Positions 8,237 to 19,200 of a stretch of DNA of 64,000 nucleotides are shown piece after piece. The position numbers were made by a program, and so were the translations under genes. Within the stretch, counting starts at the first letter, position 1. Every line of letters starts with the position of its first letter. The stretch is from Niveispirillum lacus (GTDB lineage Bacteria > Pseudomonadota > Alphaproteobacteria > Azospirillales > Azospirillaceae): positions 186,001 to 250,000 of the forward strand of contig NZ_NOXU01000032.1 of NCBI RefSeq assembly GCF_002251795.1, given 5' to 3'. Below the pieces are notes generated by a model. It made no database searches. It saw nothing but the letters and a program-made list of their open reading frames with translations, and had not been told where the DNA came from.

Positions 8237-9989
8237 CCAGGGCCGCGCGCATACGCCCTACCACTGGCTCCCAGTCCCCCGCACAATCCTGTCGGAACAG
8301 GGTCATTGACGGATACCAGTTGGTCCGATCCCCATGATCCCGCCAGCGCCAATCGGCATTCAACGGCAGAATGGTCCAGGTCCGCCGACCCAGGGCACCG
8401 GCCAGATGCGCGGGCGCCGTACAGGAACTGATGACCAGATCAAGATTGGCCATGATGGCTGCGGTATCGGCAAAGTCCGTGATCTCCGGCCCCAGATCGG
8501 TGAATTGCAGCCCCGGTGACTGAGGCGTCAGCAACGCCAGATCGGCACGCCCCCCGCCCTTTTGCAACGCGACGAAACGCACCCCCGGCACCGACAGCAG
8601 CGGCAGCAGCGCCGCCAGCCCCGGCGACCGCCGCCGGTCGTCCTTGAATTCCGGATTGCCAGCCCAAACCAGCCCAACCTTCACCCCATCATCTCTACCC
8701 AGCCGTGCCGCCCAGCGTTCCACCAGCGCAGGTTCTGCTGATAAATATGGGGCGAAGGTCGGCTCCACCGCCTCATTCAACAAATAGGGCAGGCTCAGCA
8801 GCGGCGCGTGGGCATCGTGCGGCGGCAGAGGCTGGCCTGTCGTCAGCACGCCGGCCACACCGGGCAGGCTGGCAAAAAGACGGCGCAGCGGTGCAGCGCA
8901 TTCGACAAACACCCGCGCCCCGAGTCCTGCCAACAGCGGGGCATAGCGGGCGAACTGGATACCGTCCCCCAGGCCCTGTTCATCATGCAGAAGCAAGGTT
9001 CGCCCTGCCGGGTCCCCGCCCTCCCAGGCCGGCGATGGGTAGGCCTGCGCCGGCGCCCGGAATTCCCGCAGCTTCTTACGCCATTCATAGGCCGCGAATC
9101 CTGCCTGTATCTTCCCCTTCAGCAGCAGGCAGGTGCCCAGCAGCGTATTCGCCTCCGGATGAAGAGCATCGACGGTCAGGGCCTGACGGCAAAGCACCAT
9201 CGCCTCGTCCACGCGGTTGCGGTTGCGTTCCAGCAACGCCAGATTGACCCAGGCATCGGCGAAGTCGGGCTTAAGCCGGATGGCACGGTGTAGCCAGACC
9301 GACGCGTTCGCGTCGCGCATGCCGGTCTGCGAAAGGACCAGGCCCAGATTATTCAGCACGGCGACTTCACCCGGCATCAGCATCAGCGCCCGATGGTAGG
9401 CCTCGATCGCTTCGCAGTAGCGTTGTTGCTGTTTCAGGACGACACCCAGATTGGCATGGGCACGGCCATCCTGTGGCGTCAGTTGCAATAGCTCACGCCA
9501 AGCCATCTCGGCCTCTGCATCCCGCTGCAAGGCCATCAGTGCGGTCGCCAGCAGGAAACGCTGCTGCGTACAGTCCGGCACCAAGTCGATATAACGGCGC
9601 AGCGGCGCCAACGCGCCTTCGTTGTCCTTCTGATCCAAAAACACAGAGGCCAGATTATGATGGGCCAGCGCAAAATCCGGGTCGATCAGCACCGCTTCGC
9701 GTCCCGCGATAGCGGCTTGATCCAACCGTCCCAACTGGCGCAGCGCCGCGCAAAGGTTGGAAAAGGCCGGTGCATTGGCATGTTGCCGGCGCAGCGACCG
9801 GGCCAGCAACGGTACCGCACGCTCCGCATCGCCAGCCAGCAGCGCCCCGGTCCCCAGCGCATGCAACGCCTCGGGGTCCTCGGGGCGGATATCCAGGATA
9901 AGGCGGAAGACTGCATCAGCCTCTGAGATCCGGCCCGCCCCCTGCAAAGCAATGCCGTCGGCCATCAGTTGCTCAACAGACAGGGTCAT
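8214..9989 (-). CDS. TPR protein with GT-B (heptosyltransferase-like) C-terminal domain
   Basis: A 591-residue protein. The start is the ATG at 9989, which forms ATGA with the stop of the upstream gene; a TTG further upstream in the same frame is less likely. Residues about 5-300 hold at least eight TPRs, the longest array of the three paralogues. The GT domain follows: L-L-H-D-E-Q-G-L-G-D-G-I-Q-F-A-R-Y, V-G-L-V-W-A-G-N-P-E-F, R-R-R-S-P, D-L-V-I-S-S-C-T-A-P-A-H-L-A-G-A-L-G, A-D-W-R-W-R and W-Y-P-S-M-T-L-F-R-Q. These are the conserved stations of the TPR/GT9-like family. It is very likely co-translated with the GT4+GT17 protein, so both probably act on the same acceptor, in the same order as their genes or on alternate sites (inference). 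It converges with the GT41 gene. Confidence 0.83.
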   Translation of the reverse strand: MTLSVEQLMADGIALQGAGRISEADAVFRLILDIRPEDPEALHALGTGALLAGDAERAVPLLARSLRRQHANAPAFSNLCAALRQLGRLDQAAIAGREAVLIDPDFALAHHNLASVFLDQKDNEGALAPLRRYIDLVPDCTQQRFLLATALMALQRDAEAEMAWRELLQLTPQDGRAHANLGVVLKQQQRYCEAIEAYHRALMLMPGEVAVLNNLGLVLSQTGMRDANASVWLHRAIRLKPDFADAWVNLALLERNRNRVDEAMVLCRQALTVDALHPEANTLLGTCLLLKGKIQAGFAAYEWRKKLREFRAPAQAYPSPAWEGGDPAGRTLLLHDEQGLGDGIQFARYAPLLAGLGARVFVECAAPLRRLFASLPGVAGVLTTGQPLPPHDAHAPLLSLPYLLNEAVEPTFAPYLSAEPALVERWAARLGRDDGVKVGLVWAGNPEFKDDRRRSPGLAALLPLLSVPGVRFVALQKGGGRADLALLTPQSPGLQFTDLGPEITDFADTAAIMANLDLVISSCTAPAHLAGALGRRTWTILPLNADWRWRDHGDRTNWYPSMTLFRQDCAGDWEPVVGRMRAALVRFVAEC

Positions 9990-12900
9990 GGGCTGGTACC
10001 GGGTGCGATCCAACCCATCCGGACAAAATCCGCTAGCCGGGCGCGAAGAGTGGCCGGGAACCCCTCATCAATTGGCACACGGGTCAGGGCCGTCCACATG
10101 CCGGGGATGGCACCCTCCTCGAAACGGCCGGTTGCGAAGAACCTTTCGAGCCGCGCACGGTTGATTGCATCATCGGCACCGAAAGTGCCAACCATCTCGC
10201 GATGCGCAAAGGCGTCAAGCTTGGCCAGAAACCGATCAATGCCGCCCATCCAGGTAAAATGCCACCCGGCCGACGCGATCACCTGCCCGATCCCCTGCTT
10301 GGCCAAATAGCGCATATTGTTGGCGCCCACCCGGCGCACCAGCTCGACCGGTGCTGCCGCGACGGAGACCCAGGGGTCTGGCGCCCGCAGGTTCAGGAAA
10401 TAGAGATGGATATCCAGATGCGGGGCAAACAGCGACGGCCCGTCGGCCCCCATCGCGCGCAGCCGTGAGATGATCTCCGGCCGCAATATCTCATCGGCGT
10501 CACTGACAATTACCATGTCCGCAGGTCCAGCCGCCGTCAGCCCGCGCTGAATGGCCTGACGCTGGTGCGCTTCCCGCACCCAGGCGAAGCCGCCGGGGTC
10601 ATCTTCCACCACCACATGGATGATCTTGTCCTTATAACGGGCAAACCGATGCCTGTTTTCTGCAAAATACAGTGGTTTGGGCGCGCCGGCATGGGTAAAG
10701 GCCGCCTCCACGAGCACAAAATGGTCGACCACGGGAGACAGTTCGGCCAACCGCAGGTCCAACAGGTCCAGTTCGTTATAAAACTGAAAACAATCATAGA
10801 TCTTGCGTCCCTGCGGCGGCGGCAGTGGCAGCGGTGCGGCCAACGGGCCGGTGGCATCGAACCAGGACAGAAACGCATCATAGCCGCGCAATGTGCCCCA
10901 CATTAAGGACCGTTCACCCTCATCATTCGCGGGCAGATCCAACAACTGCCCGATCTGGACCATCAGGGCCCGCGCGGTATCCCGCCAATCGACGCCCATC
11001 CGGCCATTGGCTCCTTCAGTCAGCACTGTGCCCAGCATCTCCAGCAACAAACGCTGTGACAGGGCCAGCCTTGCGGCGTTCAGGCGGCGATGTCCGTCAG
11101 GGTCGGCGCCCGGCTGCACAGCCTGGCGCAGCAATTCCACTTGCTGGTCACGCCGCCCGGCCAGACGGTGACGCGCCGCGATCATTCGCAACATCAGTGA
11201 CCGGCGCTGGTCCGCATCGGTAGTCTTAGCCGCCTGTCGCGCCAGACTGGCATCCTCTCCCAGCGCAGCCGCGACAAGGGCCATTGCTGAAAAAAGACGC
11301 CCGGCCTCAGCCATACCCATACCGTCAGCAGCGGCCAAGGCCGACTGTTCGGCCGCGGACAGCCACAGGGTCAACAGATTACGCCGCTGCCGCCCGCCGA
11401 GCACGGCGGCGCTGTCAATGCGCAGGGCTGCCGCGGCCAGTTCCAGGGCGAGCGCATGGTCGCCCAGTCCATGGGCCGCGAGCCCGGCCGCCAGCCGGAT
11501 GCCGATATCTTGCGGTAGAGCATTGGCGATCAGCAGACAGGCCGACAGCATGGCAGCCCCATCCCCCGCCGCCTGCGCCTGAGTGGCAAGTTGCCGGGCT
11601 GTCCCGATCAGCGACGACACCCAGGGGCCATCGGACAAGAGCGGCCAGACACCGCACAGCGCACGCACCCGCAGGCCCAGCGGTCGGTCATCATCCCCGG
11701 TGCTGACGCCTTTCAGCAGCGCTCCCATCCAGCCTTGCCATTCCGTCGGCGCCAGCGACACATCCAACCGCAGGGCACGGCCAAGTGACAGAAGGGCATC
11801 GGTCGGCCGCGCCAGTGCGGCCTGTATCTGCACTGCCAGGCGCCATGCACCTGCATGCACGGGGTCCAGGACCAAGATGCGCTCGCACAGATCCGCCATG
11901 GCGTCATGATCGTTGACCGTCGCCGGGCGGCGCAGGCGGAACAGCAGGGACGACACATTCTCTTCCCGGCCGTCCGTCAACATGTCGGAAAGCAATGAAA
12001 GCCACTGCGCTGCCCGCCGGTCCCAACCGCCCTCGGCGCCCGCTTGGGCCATCTGGGCGCGCAGATGGGAGTGCGTGCCAGCGGCATCATCGCGGTGACG
12101 ACGCAGTTCCTCGACCAGCACCCCGGCGAATAGGGTCGCGTGCTCTGCCGGTGCCGCTGGTACCGGCAGCAGACGCGCAAAGCCGGCGGTTGTTTCCGGC
12201 AAGGCGCCGAGCCGGCTGGATACCACCAGACATCCCGCCGCCATCGCCTCCATCACGCTGATGCAGGAAGTCTCGGCGAACCGGTTAGGGTAAGCCAATG
12301 CCGTCACGCTACGCAGGGCCGATGCCAGAACCGGCTGTGCGACACCGCCGACATACTCTACCCCATCCATGCGTCGGCATTGTTCGTAAAGCCCGACATA
12401 GGGATCGCGGTCCAGCGGCACCTGATAGGCTTCCAGAGAGGAATAGACCCGCAGGATGGTACCGGGGATGGCGGCCCGGATCTGGGGCATGGCAGCCAGC
12501 AGTACATCCAACCCCCGAAACGGCGTACTGGTATAGGCCAGTATGGGTGGCCATGGCTTGGCAGCCTGAATGTCGGCATCGTCCGGAAACAAGCCAGCAA
12601 AGTATGGGGCCGGCGCATTGCGCAGAATATGACACCGATCGCGGCGCAGACCGAACCGACGGATGAAATCCTCTCGCTGCCATCGGCTGACAAAAACAAA
12701 GGCATCCCAGACGGCTGCTGTCGTCGCATCGCTGAGGTTGGCGACGCTGGGTTGGTCGCCCGCATGCTGAGTCCACAAGACCAGTTTCTGCCCATGGGTC
12801 ATAGCCCCGCGCAGGTTCAACGCCCCTTCCCGGTCGCAGCCCCCCATCACCACCAGCACATCAAACTGTGCCAGCAGCGACAGCGGCATGGTTCGGTGGT

Positions 12901-13087
12901 GGCGGCACATCACGCCATCAACAGCACCTGGCGTAGCAGTGCCGTTGACCAGGGTGACATCAGCCCCAGCCCGTGCCAGGGCCAGCGCAAGATAACAGGC
13001 AGCCGACTGCATACCGCCCAAGGGTGCAGCCCGCACGGTGTGCGGCGTGTAGTCGCCGAAGGTCGTGTCGAGGAATCCGAGTTTCAT
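9986..13087 (-). CDS. bifunctional glycosyltransferase: GT4 N-terminus, helical middle, GT17 C-terminus
   Basis: A protein of about 1033 residues. I start at the ATG at 13087 (AAAGGG just before it, then K-L-G-F-L-D-T-T-F-G, a natural GT4 beginning); longer starts up to 13291 would run into the divergent gene. Residues 1-360 are a GT4 retaining transferase, with an early G-G-M-Q-S-A loop and an E-x7-E pair in E-T-S-C-I-S-V-M-E. Residues about 370-740 are Ala/Leu-rich helices with TPR-like spacing but weak consensus. Residues about 760-1033 match GT17, the family of beta-1,4-N-acetylglucosaminyltransferase III: K-I-Y-D-C-F-Q-F-Y-N-E-L-D-L-L at its start and S-D-A-D-E-I as the metal-binding DxD. 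Such a fusion could add two successive sugars. The gene is divergent from 13181 and ends in an ATGA overlap with the next TPR-GT. Confidence 0.82.
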   Translation of the reverse strand: MKLGFLDTTFGDYTPHTVRAAPLGGMQSAACYLALALARAGADVTLVNGTATPGAVDGVMCRHHRTMPLSLLAQFDVLVVMGGCDREGALNLRGAMTHGQKLVLWTQHAGDQPSVANLSDATTAAVWDAFVFVSRWQREDFIRRFGLRRDRCHILRNAPAPYFAGLFPDDADIQAAKPWPPILAYTSTPFRGLDVLLAAMPQIRAAIPGTILRVYSSLEAYQVPLDRDPYVGLYEQCRRMDGVEYVGGVAQPVLASALRSVTALAYPNRFAETSCISVMEAMAAGCLVVSSRLGALPETTAGFARLLPVPAAPAEHATLFAGVLVEELRRHRDDAAGTHSHLRAQMAQAGAEGGWDRRAAQWLSLLSDMLTDGREENVSSLLFRLRRPATVNDHDAMADLCERILVLDPVHAGAWRLAVQIQAALARPTDALLSLGRALRLDVSLAPTEWQGWMGALLKGVSTGDDDRPLGLRVRALCGVWPLLSDGPWVSSLIGTARQLATQAQAAGDGAAMLSACLLIANALPQDIGIRLAAGLAAHGLGDHALALELAAAALRIDSAAVLGGRQRRNLLTLWLSAAEQSALAAADGMGMAEAGRLFSAMALVAAALGEDASLARQAAKTTDADQRRSLMLRMIAARHRLAGRRDQQVELLRQAVQPGADPDGHRRLNAARLALSQRLLLEMLGTVLTEGANGRMGVDWRDTARALMVQIGQLLDLPANDEGERSLMWGTLRGYDAFLSWFDATGPLAAPLPLPPPQGRKIYDCFQFYNELDLLDLRLAELSPVVDHFVLVEAAFTHAGAPKPLYFAENRHRFARYKDKIIHVVVEDDPGGFAWVREAHQRQAIQRGLTAAGPADMVIVSDADEILRPEIISRLRAMGADGPSLFAPHLDIHLYFLNLRAPDPWVSVAAAPVELVRRVGANNMRYLAKQGIGQVIASAGWHFTWMGGIDRFLAKLDAFAHREMVGTFGADDAINRARLERFFATGRFEEGAIPGMWTALTRVPIDEGFPATLRARLADFVRMGWIAPGTSP

Positions 13088-13180
13088 GACCCTTTGAACC
13101 ATACCGCCATTCAGCATCTTTGCTGTTAGCATAATCTGACTGCTATTGGATGCGTGAGGATACAGGCTAGGGACTGGTTG

Positions 13181-15901
13181 ATGCGAATGAACCCGGCGGA
13201 ATGCCGCCGCCTGCTGGCGGACGATCCGGCCCATCTGTTGGCCTTGCAGCATCTGGCGACCCATCTGCGTGATGAAGGCGACGGCCTGCATGCCATGCGC
13301 CTCTTACGGCGCGCCTACGCCCTGCATCAGGACAAACGGGTGTTCGACCATCAGGTGGAAACCACCCTTCATGTGGCCCTGAACCAGATTTCCGGGCTGC
13401 TGGACCCCGGCCGTTTTGAGGAGGCGGCGGTCCATCTGGAGTGGCTGGCGGCATTCATTCCGCCATCAGGCCATCTTGCGCGGCTGCTGACCATCGTCTG
13501 GCTGATCCTGGGACGGGAGGGCGATGCCATTGCCATGCTGCCGAAAGCCGGCGTCACGGCGCCATCCGACAGCGGCATCGCCATCGCCCTGGCCGCCCTG
13601 GAAACCCATCGCCGCCATTATGGTGTGATCGGCACCGTTGTAATCCCCGCTTATAAGGCGGCTGGCACCATTGTCGAAAGTCTGGACAGCATCCGGGCCA
13701 CCCTGGCCCATTACCGCACCGCTTCGGGTCGCGAAGATGCCCAGGTTCATATTGTTGTGGTTGATGATTGCTCTCCCGACGACACGGTAGATGTGGTCAG
13801 GGCCTGGGGGCGGGCACATCCCGACCAGGGGTTGGCGCTGATCGTGAACAACCGGAACTGTGGGGCTGGTCGCGCCCGTAATGCTGGGGTGGCGGCCGCT
13901 TTAGGCCCCTATCTCTGGTTTCTCGATGCTGACGACCGCTATCTGGAACGGCATTTTCATTTAACGGCCAGCGCCCTGGATGCCAATCCGCATTGGGATT
14001 ATGTGCGTACGGACATGGTGTTCGACCAGATCGACAGCCAAGTGTCCACGGTCTGGCGGGAAGCCTCGGTGCGCACCTATCCGTGCAACCTGTGCATCCG
14101 GCGGGAGGCCCATGAACGCACCGGCGGTTTCCCAGAAGAAACGCCCTTCTGGCCGGCCACCGCCGACGATGTCGCCTATTCGCGTGCGATTACACAGACC
14201 CTGAAAGGCGTAAAGATCGGCATCAAGACCGTCTTCTACCGAATGAGTCCCGGCAATGTCCTGGACCGTTTGCAGGCGGAGATGGTCAGCGGCCGGCAGC
14301 CAGGAGAAGGGGCGCATGTCGATGGGCGCTTCATGGCCATCGAAATCCTGATCCGAAGCCGTCTCCATGCTCTGTCCACCGGGCCAGAGATGATGGCGCA
14401 GGTACGGCACAACACCGTCAATCCCCTGCTGGCCTTGGCCAACGAACGGACCCAAGCTGGTGACCATGCGGAGGCCCACAGGCTGCTGCGCCGGGCCGTC
14501 GATATCGCCCCATCTCAGCCCCTGGCCTGGTTTGAACTGGCGATGGCCGCGCATCGATTATCACGACGCGCGGAGGCGAAATCAGCGTTCGCCCGCGCTG
14601 CTGGCCTGCGCCCGGACCTGGCAGCGGCACAGACCAATCTGGGCCTGCTGATGCTGGAGGATGGAGAGGCAGCGGATGCCGTGCCGCATCTGCGCCAGGC
14701 CATGGACAGGGCGCCAGGGAACCCCAATGTCCCGTTCCTGCTGGGTCGCGCCCAACGCCGTCTTGGCCAACGGGCCGAAGCAACCGCAAACCTCCGGCGT
14801 GCCATGATATTGGACCCTGCCCGGGCCGAATATCAGGCTGAATGGTCGGGATTGCTGCTGGATGGCGGGAATGTGCCGGCGGCCCTGTCAGCATCGAACC
14901 GTGCCGCGACCCTTTCCCCCAGACTCTATGATGCCCATGCCGCCCGCGCCATGGCCTTGGAAGCGGCTGGCCGTAGGGCTGAGGCATTGGGGGCCTGGGA
15001 ACGGGCCATTGCCTGCAACCCAGGCTATGGCGAGGCCTTCACCCGCCGTGCCCTGCTTCTGTTGACGGAACAGTGGGGCCCTGCGCCGGTCGCGCGACCC
15101 AATGCCAAAAAGGAGAGCCACCGGCTGGCTGTTACCCGCCTGGGCTGCAATGGGCGTTTTGGCAATCAGTTGCTGCAATATGGTGTCGCGCGGCTTTATG
15201 CGGAACGCCATGGCCTGACCCTTGAAACACCGGCCTGGATAGGCCGACATCTCTTCGATCTGGACGATCCGTTACCCGGACCGTCACTGCCGCGCCTGTC
15301 GGAACAGGATGCCGGCCTGTCCGCTGGTCTTGCCCCTGGATCAACACCCGATGCTGCCGGTCATGATATTGATGGCTATTTCTGTGGGGACATGACACCC
15401 CTTGCCCCCTACGCTGAGGGTTTTCGCCGTTTGTTTACCGGCAGTCGCTTCTGGCAGGAGCGGGCGGAACAGGTTGCAGACCGGTTATGCCGGCCGGGCG
15501 GCACGGTCATTGCCCTGCACCTGCGGCGCGGCGATTTTGGCTGGGGTCCCTTCTGGATCGCACCGGAATCCTGGTACCTGGAATGGCTAACCTCAATCTG
15601 GCCGGGTTTGAACCGCCCAACCCTCTACATCGCCACCGATGATCCGACCAGCATGGCCCCGTTTGCGGCGTTCCAGCCGGTTTGCGCTGCTGATCTTGGG
15701 CTGCCGCCGGTGCCGGGGGCTGATTTCCTTGATGATTTCCAGGTGCTGTGCGTGGCCGACATCGTCGCCATCTCCAACAGTACTTTTTCATTTACAGCCG
15801 GCCTGCTTAACCGTCGGGCACAGGCTTTCTATCGCCCAGACCGAGCCTCGACCAGCCTTTGCCCCTATAGCCCTTGGTCGTCACCTGTGCTTCTAGGGTA
15901 A
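13181..15901 (+). CDS. trifunctional-looking glycosyltransferase: GT2, TPR array, GT11-like fucosyltransferase domain
   Basis: About 906 residues. I use the ATG at 13181 because AGGGA lies 7 bases before it; a GTG at 13154 is possible. Residues about 150-400 are a GT2 domain: T-V-V-I-P-A-Y-K-A-A-G-T-I at its start, V-V-V-D-D-C-S-P-D-D, then L-D-A-D-D-R as the DxD motif. Residues about 420-610 are five TPRs. Residues about 640-906 resemble GT11 alpha-1,2-fucosyltransferases: G-R-F-G-N-Q-L-L-Q-Y, a central A-L-H-L-R-R-G-D-F (the HxRRxD motif), and a late S-N-S-T-F-S-F-T-A. Inverting GT2 plus a fucosyl-type transferase in one chain suggests stepwise building of a short glycan. It reads toward the giant gene and may share signals with it across the 353-base gap. 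Confidence 0.82.
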   Translation: MRMNPAECRRLLADDPAHLLALQHLATHLRDEGDGLHAMRLLRRAYALHQDKRVFDHQVETTLHVALNQISGLLDPGRFEEAAVHLEWLAAFIPPSGHLARLLTIVWLILGREGDAIAMLPKAGVTAPSDSGIAIALAALETHRRHYGVIGTVVIPAYKAAGTIVESLDSIRATLAHYRTASGREDAQVHIVVVDDCSPDDTVDVVRAWGRAHPDQGLALIVNNRNCGAGRARNAGVAAALGPYLWFLDADDRYLERHFHLTASALDANPHWDYVRTDMVFDQIDSQVSTVWREASVRTYPCNLCIRREAHERTGGFPEETPFWPATADDVAYSRAITQTLKGVKIGIKTVFYRMSPGNVLDRLQAEMVSGRQPGEGAHVDGRFMAIEILIRSRLHALSTGPEMMAQVRHNTVNPLLALANERTQAGDHAEAHRLLRRAVDIAPSQPLAWFELAMAAHRLSRRAEAKSAFARAAGLRPDLAAAQTNLGLLMLEDGEAADAVPHLRQAMDRAPGNPNVPFLLGRAQRRLGQRAEATANLRRAMILDPARAEYQAEWSGLLLDGGNVPAALSASNRAATLSPRLYDAHAARAMALEAAGRRAEALGAWERAIACNPGYGEAFTRRALLLLTEQWGPAPVARPNAKKESHRLAVTRLGCNGRFGNQLLQYGVARLYAERHGLTLETPAWIGRHLFDLDDPLPGPSLPRLSEQDAGLSAGLAPGSTPDAAGHDIDGYFCGDMTPLAPYAEGFRRLFTGSRFWQERAEQVADRLCRPGGTVIALHLRRGDFGWGPFWIAPESWYLEWLTSIWPGLNRPTLYIATDDPTSMAPFAAFQPVCAADLGLPPVPGADFLDDFQVLCVADIVAISNSTFSFTAGLLNRRAQAFYRPDRASTSLCPYSPWSSPVLLG

Positions 15902-16254
15902 GAAAAAAAGTCTGAGAAAGTTTGAATATATTAATCAGAAAGCAATTATCTTATAAAATTATTTACTAATAATACCCCCTATTGCGATTAAGACGCAGCC
16001 TTATATCGCGGCCCCTAATGTAAATGCCATCTTAATGGTGTTTGGGGAGAATGATTCCCAATCGGCTCCTCGTCGCCTAACATACTTAAGATCTTTTCAA
16101 AACAAGCAATACCAATGGTTTTTCATTTTGCCGCGCCATCTTCATAGGGTACTACAATAGTGTGTGATGAGAGTGCTCCGACCCCACTCGGGCGGTGAAG
16201 CTTATTTCTTTCGGACGGGCGAAGCCTGGGCCGGAACTGAATTGGGGAATAGAC
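15902..16254 (+). promoter_or_regulatory. AT-rich intergenic region before the giant gene
   Basis: No gene is seen in these 353 bases. The first 180 bases are strongly AT-rich, against a GC-rich background on both sides, as expected for a promoter zone or a site for a nucleoid protein. A possible -35 TTGAAT (15922) has poor -10 partners, and a TACAAT (16153-16158) lies about 100 bases before the start codon; neither is convincing. An imperfect inverted repeat TTGGGGA/TTCCCAA with a 6-base loop spans 16042-16061 and could be an operator. The ribosome site GGGGAA lies 6 bases before the ATG at 16255. Confidence 0.5.
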
Positions 16255-19200
16255 ATGGCTGCTGGTGGTACCTTGACCCTTTCGGGTGGTGCAGACGTCA
16301 CCCTGTCCACCGGTACGGTTTATTCCTTCGTCCGGGGTGTCGGTGGTTCCCAGGGCCTGGTGCTTAACACCAACGGACAAACCCTCACCGTCACCAATAT
16401 TGATCATATTTATTCACCTAAAGTCACGGCATCGACATCCAGGAAATTAGTAAATCTAGGCTCTACTGGCGGGAACACCCTTGGCATCACCTTTATCGAT
16501 ACGCTAGTAGGCAATACCGGTAGAGACACGCTGACATTTCTGTCTACTGGTAACTCGATATTGGTCAGCAATATCGAGACATTTATTGGCGCCGCCACCG
16601 GAACCGACTTCATCACTTTGTCCGGTACCGGTGGCAACACCGTTTCCATCAGCTTTATTGAATCGATGTTGGGCGACAGTGGCAAAGATGTCATGGTCTC
16701 CACCAACACGGTCGGCACGACGACGACCGTCGGCCTGTTTGAAACCATCATCGGCAATGGCGCCAATGACCTTGTTGCCAGCGTAGCCTCCGCCAATGGC
16801 AACACCATGCTGGTCATTGGTTTCGAGTATGTGATGGGTAATGGCTCAAGGACCGACGTGTTGACGCTGGGCAATGGCGGCAACACGGTGGGCGTTTCAT
16901 TCGCTGACACGCTGTTTGGCGGCTCCGGTTACGACATCGTCACCAACGCCTACCAGTTTAACACGATCCAAACCCGCACCGGCGGCATGACACTGAGCGT
17001 GTCGGGCATTGAATACTTCGCCGGCGGGTCGGCCGGCCGCGATGGGCTGACTCTCACGGATGTTAACACCACCATCACCATTGCCGATATCGATACGCTG
17101 ACCGGCTCCAGCGGGGGGCAGGACGTCGTTACCCTTGACGAGCGGCGGACAACCCCGATCGTCGGATCCACCGCGCTGGTTACCGCGACCAGCATGGGCA
17201 CAATGCTGATCTCGCTGGTCGAAACGCTGATCGGCACGGCGCAAGTCGACGTGGTCGTGATGGGTGCCCCTGGCTCCACGTCCGGCACCACGATGAGCAT
17301 CAGCCAGATCGAGACGCTGATCGGCTCTTCCACCAGTACAAGTGATTTCGCCCGCATCCGGCAAACCGGCGGCAGCACGACCAATGTGGCCCTGCTGGAA
17401 ACGCTGCTGGGTACAACCGGGGCCGACATCGTCACGATGACGAAGGTCGGCAGCTTCACCAACAGCATGCTGATCCAGGATATCGAAACCCTGATCGGCA
17501 GTTCAGGTACCGACGCCATCACCTTCACCAATGCCGGCACCCTGACGGCGGCCGCCATTGAAACACTGACCGGCACCAGTGGCGCCGACACCGTTCAGTT
17601 CATCGCCGGCACCAGCACGGACGGCTGGGTTGTTGATATCGAGACCCTGACAGGCGGAAACACGGCCAACATCATCCGGCTGTCCAGCGCATCAACCATC
17701 AGCGTGGACATGCTCGGTACGCTGATCGGCTCCAGCCAGACCGACATCGTGACCTTGCGTACCGCCGCCTCCGGGCTGGAGGTACGCGCCGTGGAGACAC
17801 TGATCGGCAGCAGTGCAGTTGATACGGTGCGGGTCGGCGCGGACGGGACGTCAGGCGTCACCATACTCGTATCGCAGATTGAAACCCTGGTCGGCAACGG
17901 CGCCGGCGCCGTGCAACTGGCGGGCAGCGGTCAGACAGTAACAGCCGATATGCTGTCTACCCTGATCGGCAGCAGCGGTAAGGATGTCGTCACCCTTGCC
18001 AACACTGGCAGCACCATCCAGGTAACGGCGGTCGAAACCTTGATCGGCAGCGGTGGCACCAACGCCGTTACCTTCACCGACACCCAGGCCACCATCCTTG
18101 TGTCTGGGGTTAATACCGTCATCACCGCCTCACAAACCCTGGCCCTGGCCGGTGCCAGCCAGACCATTGTCATTGGCGGTGTCACCAACATTCTGACCAT
18201 GCCGGCCACCGGCGGCAGCAGCGATGTTGTCCTGCCGTTTGAAACTGTCATCGGCAATAGCGGCACCGACATCGTCACGGTCACACAAACGCAGGGCTCC
18301 ACGCTGGCCGTGCAGTTGCTGGAGAGCCTGGTCGGCAGCAGCGCCGTTGAGCAGGTGAACATTATTGGTACGCATGGCATCACCATGCAGGTCAGCCAAC
18401 TGGAAAGCCTCGCGGGCGGCACGGGTGTCGATGCCATTCTGTTTGGCACCAACGCTGGCACTGTGGCCGTACAGGGCATCGAAAGCCTGATCGGCAGCGA
18501 TGGTCAGGATGCGGTTACCGGCGGCGGGACAACCGGTTTCACCATGGCCGTCACGGCCATTGATACCATCACCGGTAGTGCCGGCATCAACGTGATCACG
18601 GCGACCGGCAGCACGGCTACGTCAGCCGCGACCATGCTGGTCAGTGCGTTGGAAACAATCATCGGCAGTGTCGGCGCCGACAGTGTGACGCTGATCAGCG
18701 GTTCAACGTTACTTGTCTCGGCGCTGGAGACCCTGGTCGGTAACAGCGTGACCGACATTGTGACGATCGACAGCGGTGGCAGCACGATGAATGTTTCCAC
18801 AGTGGAGACATTGATCGGGTCGGGCGCCGGGGTGGATGTCATCAGTTTCACCGGGAACAACAGCAATGTTCTGGTGACCGGTATCGAAAGCCTGATCGGC
18901 TCCGCCGGCCAAGAAGCGATTGCGCTGTCAAGCAATGGCAACACCGTCAATGTCTCGGCGCTGGACTCACTCATCGGCGGCGGCGGCACCGACGTTGTCA
19001 GCATGGGCAGCAATGGGAATTCGCTGGCAGCGCAACAGATCGATACCCTGATCGGTGGCTCCGGCCTGGATCTGCTTCAACTTTTGGGTACTGACCGAAC
19101 GACTATCGCGGTCTCATTGCTGGAATCGATCGCAGGCGCCATTGGTGGAACCGATATTGTTCTTCTGAATAACACGAACGGCAACACGCTGGTTGTGGCG

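Noticed and set aside
12140-13129. 329-residue plus-strand frame opposite the GT4 domain
   Set aside because: The minus-strand GT4 motifs are convincing; this frame is a shadow.
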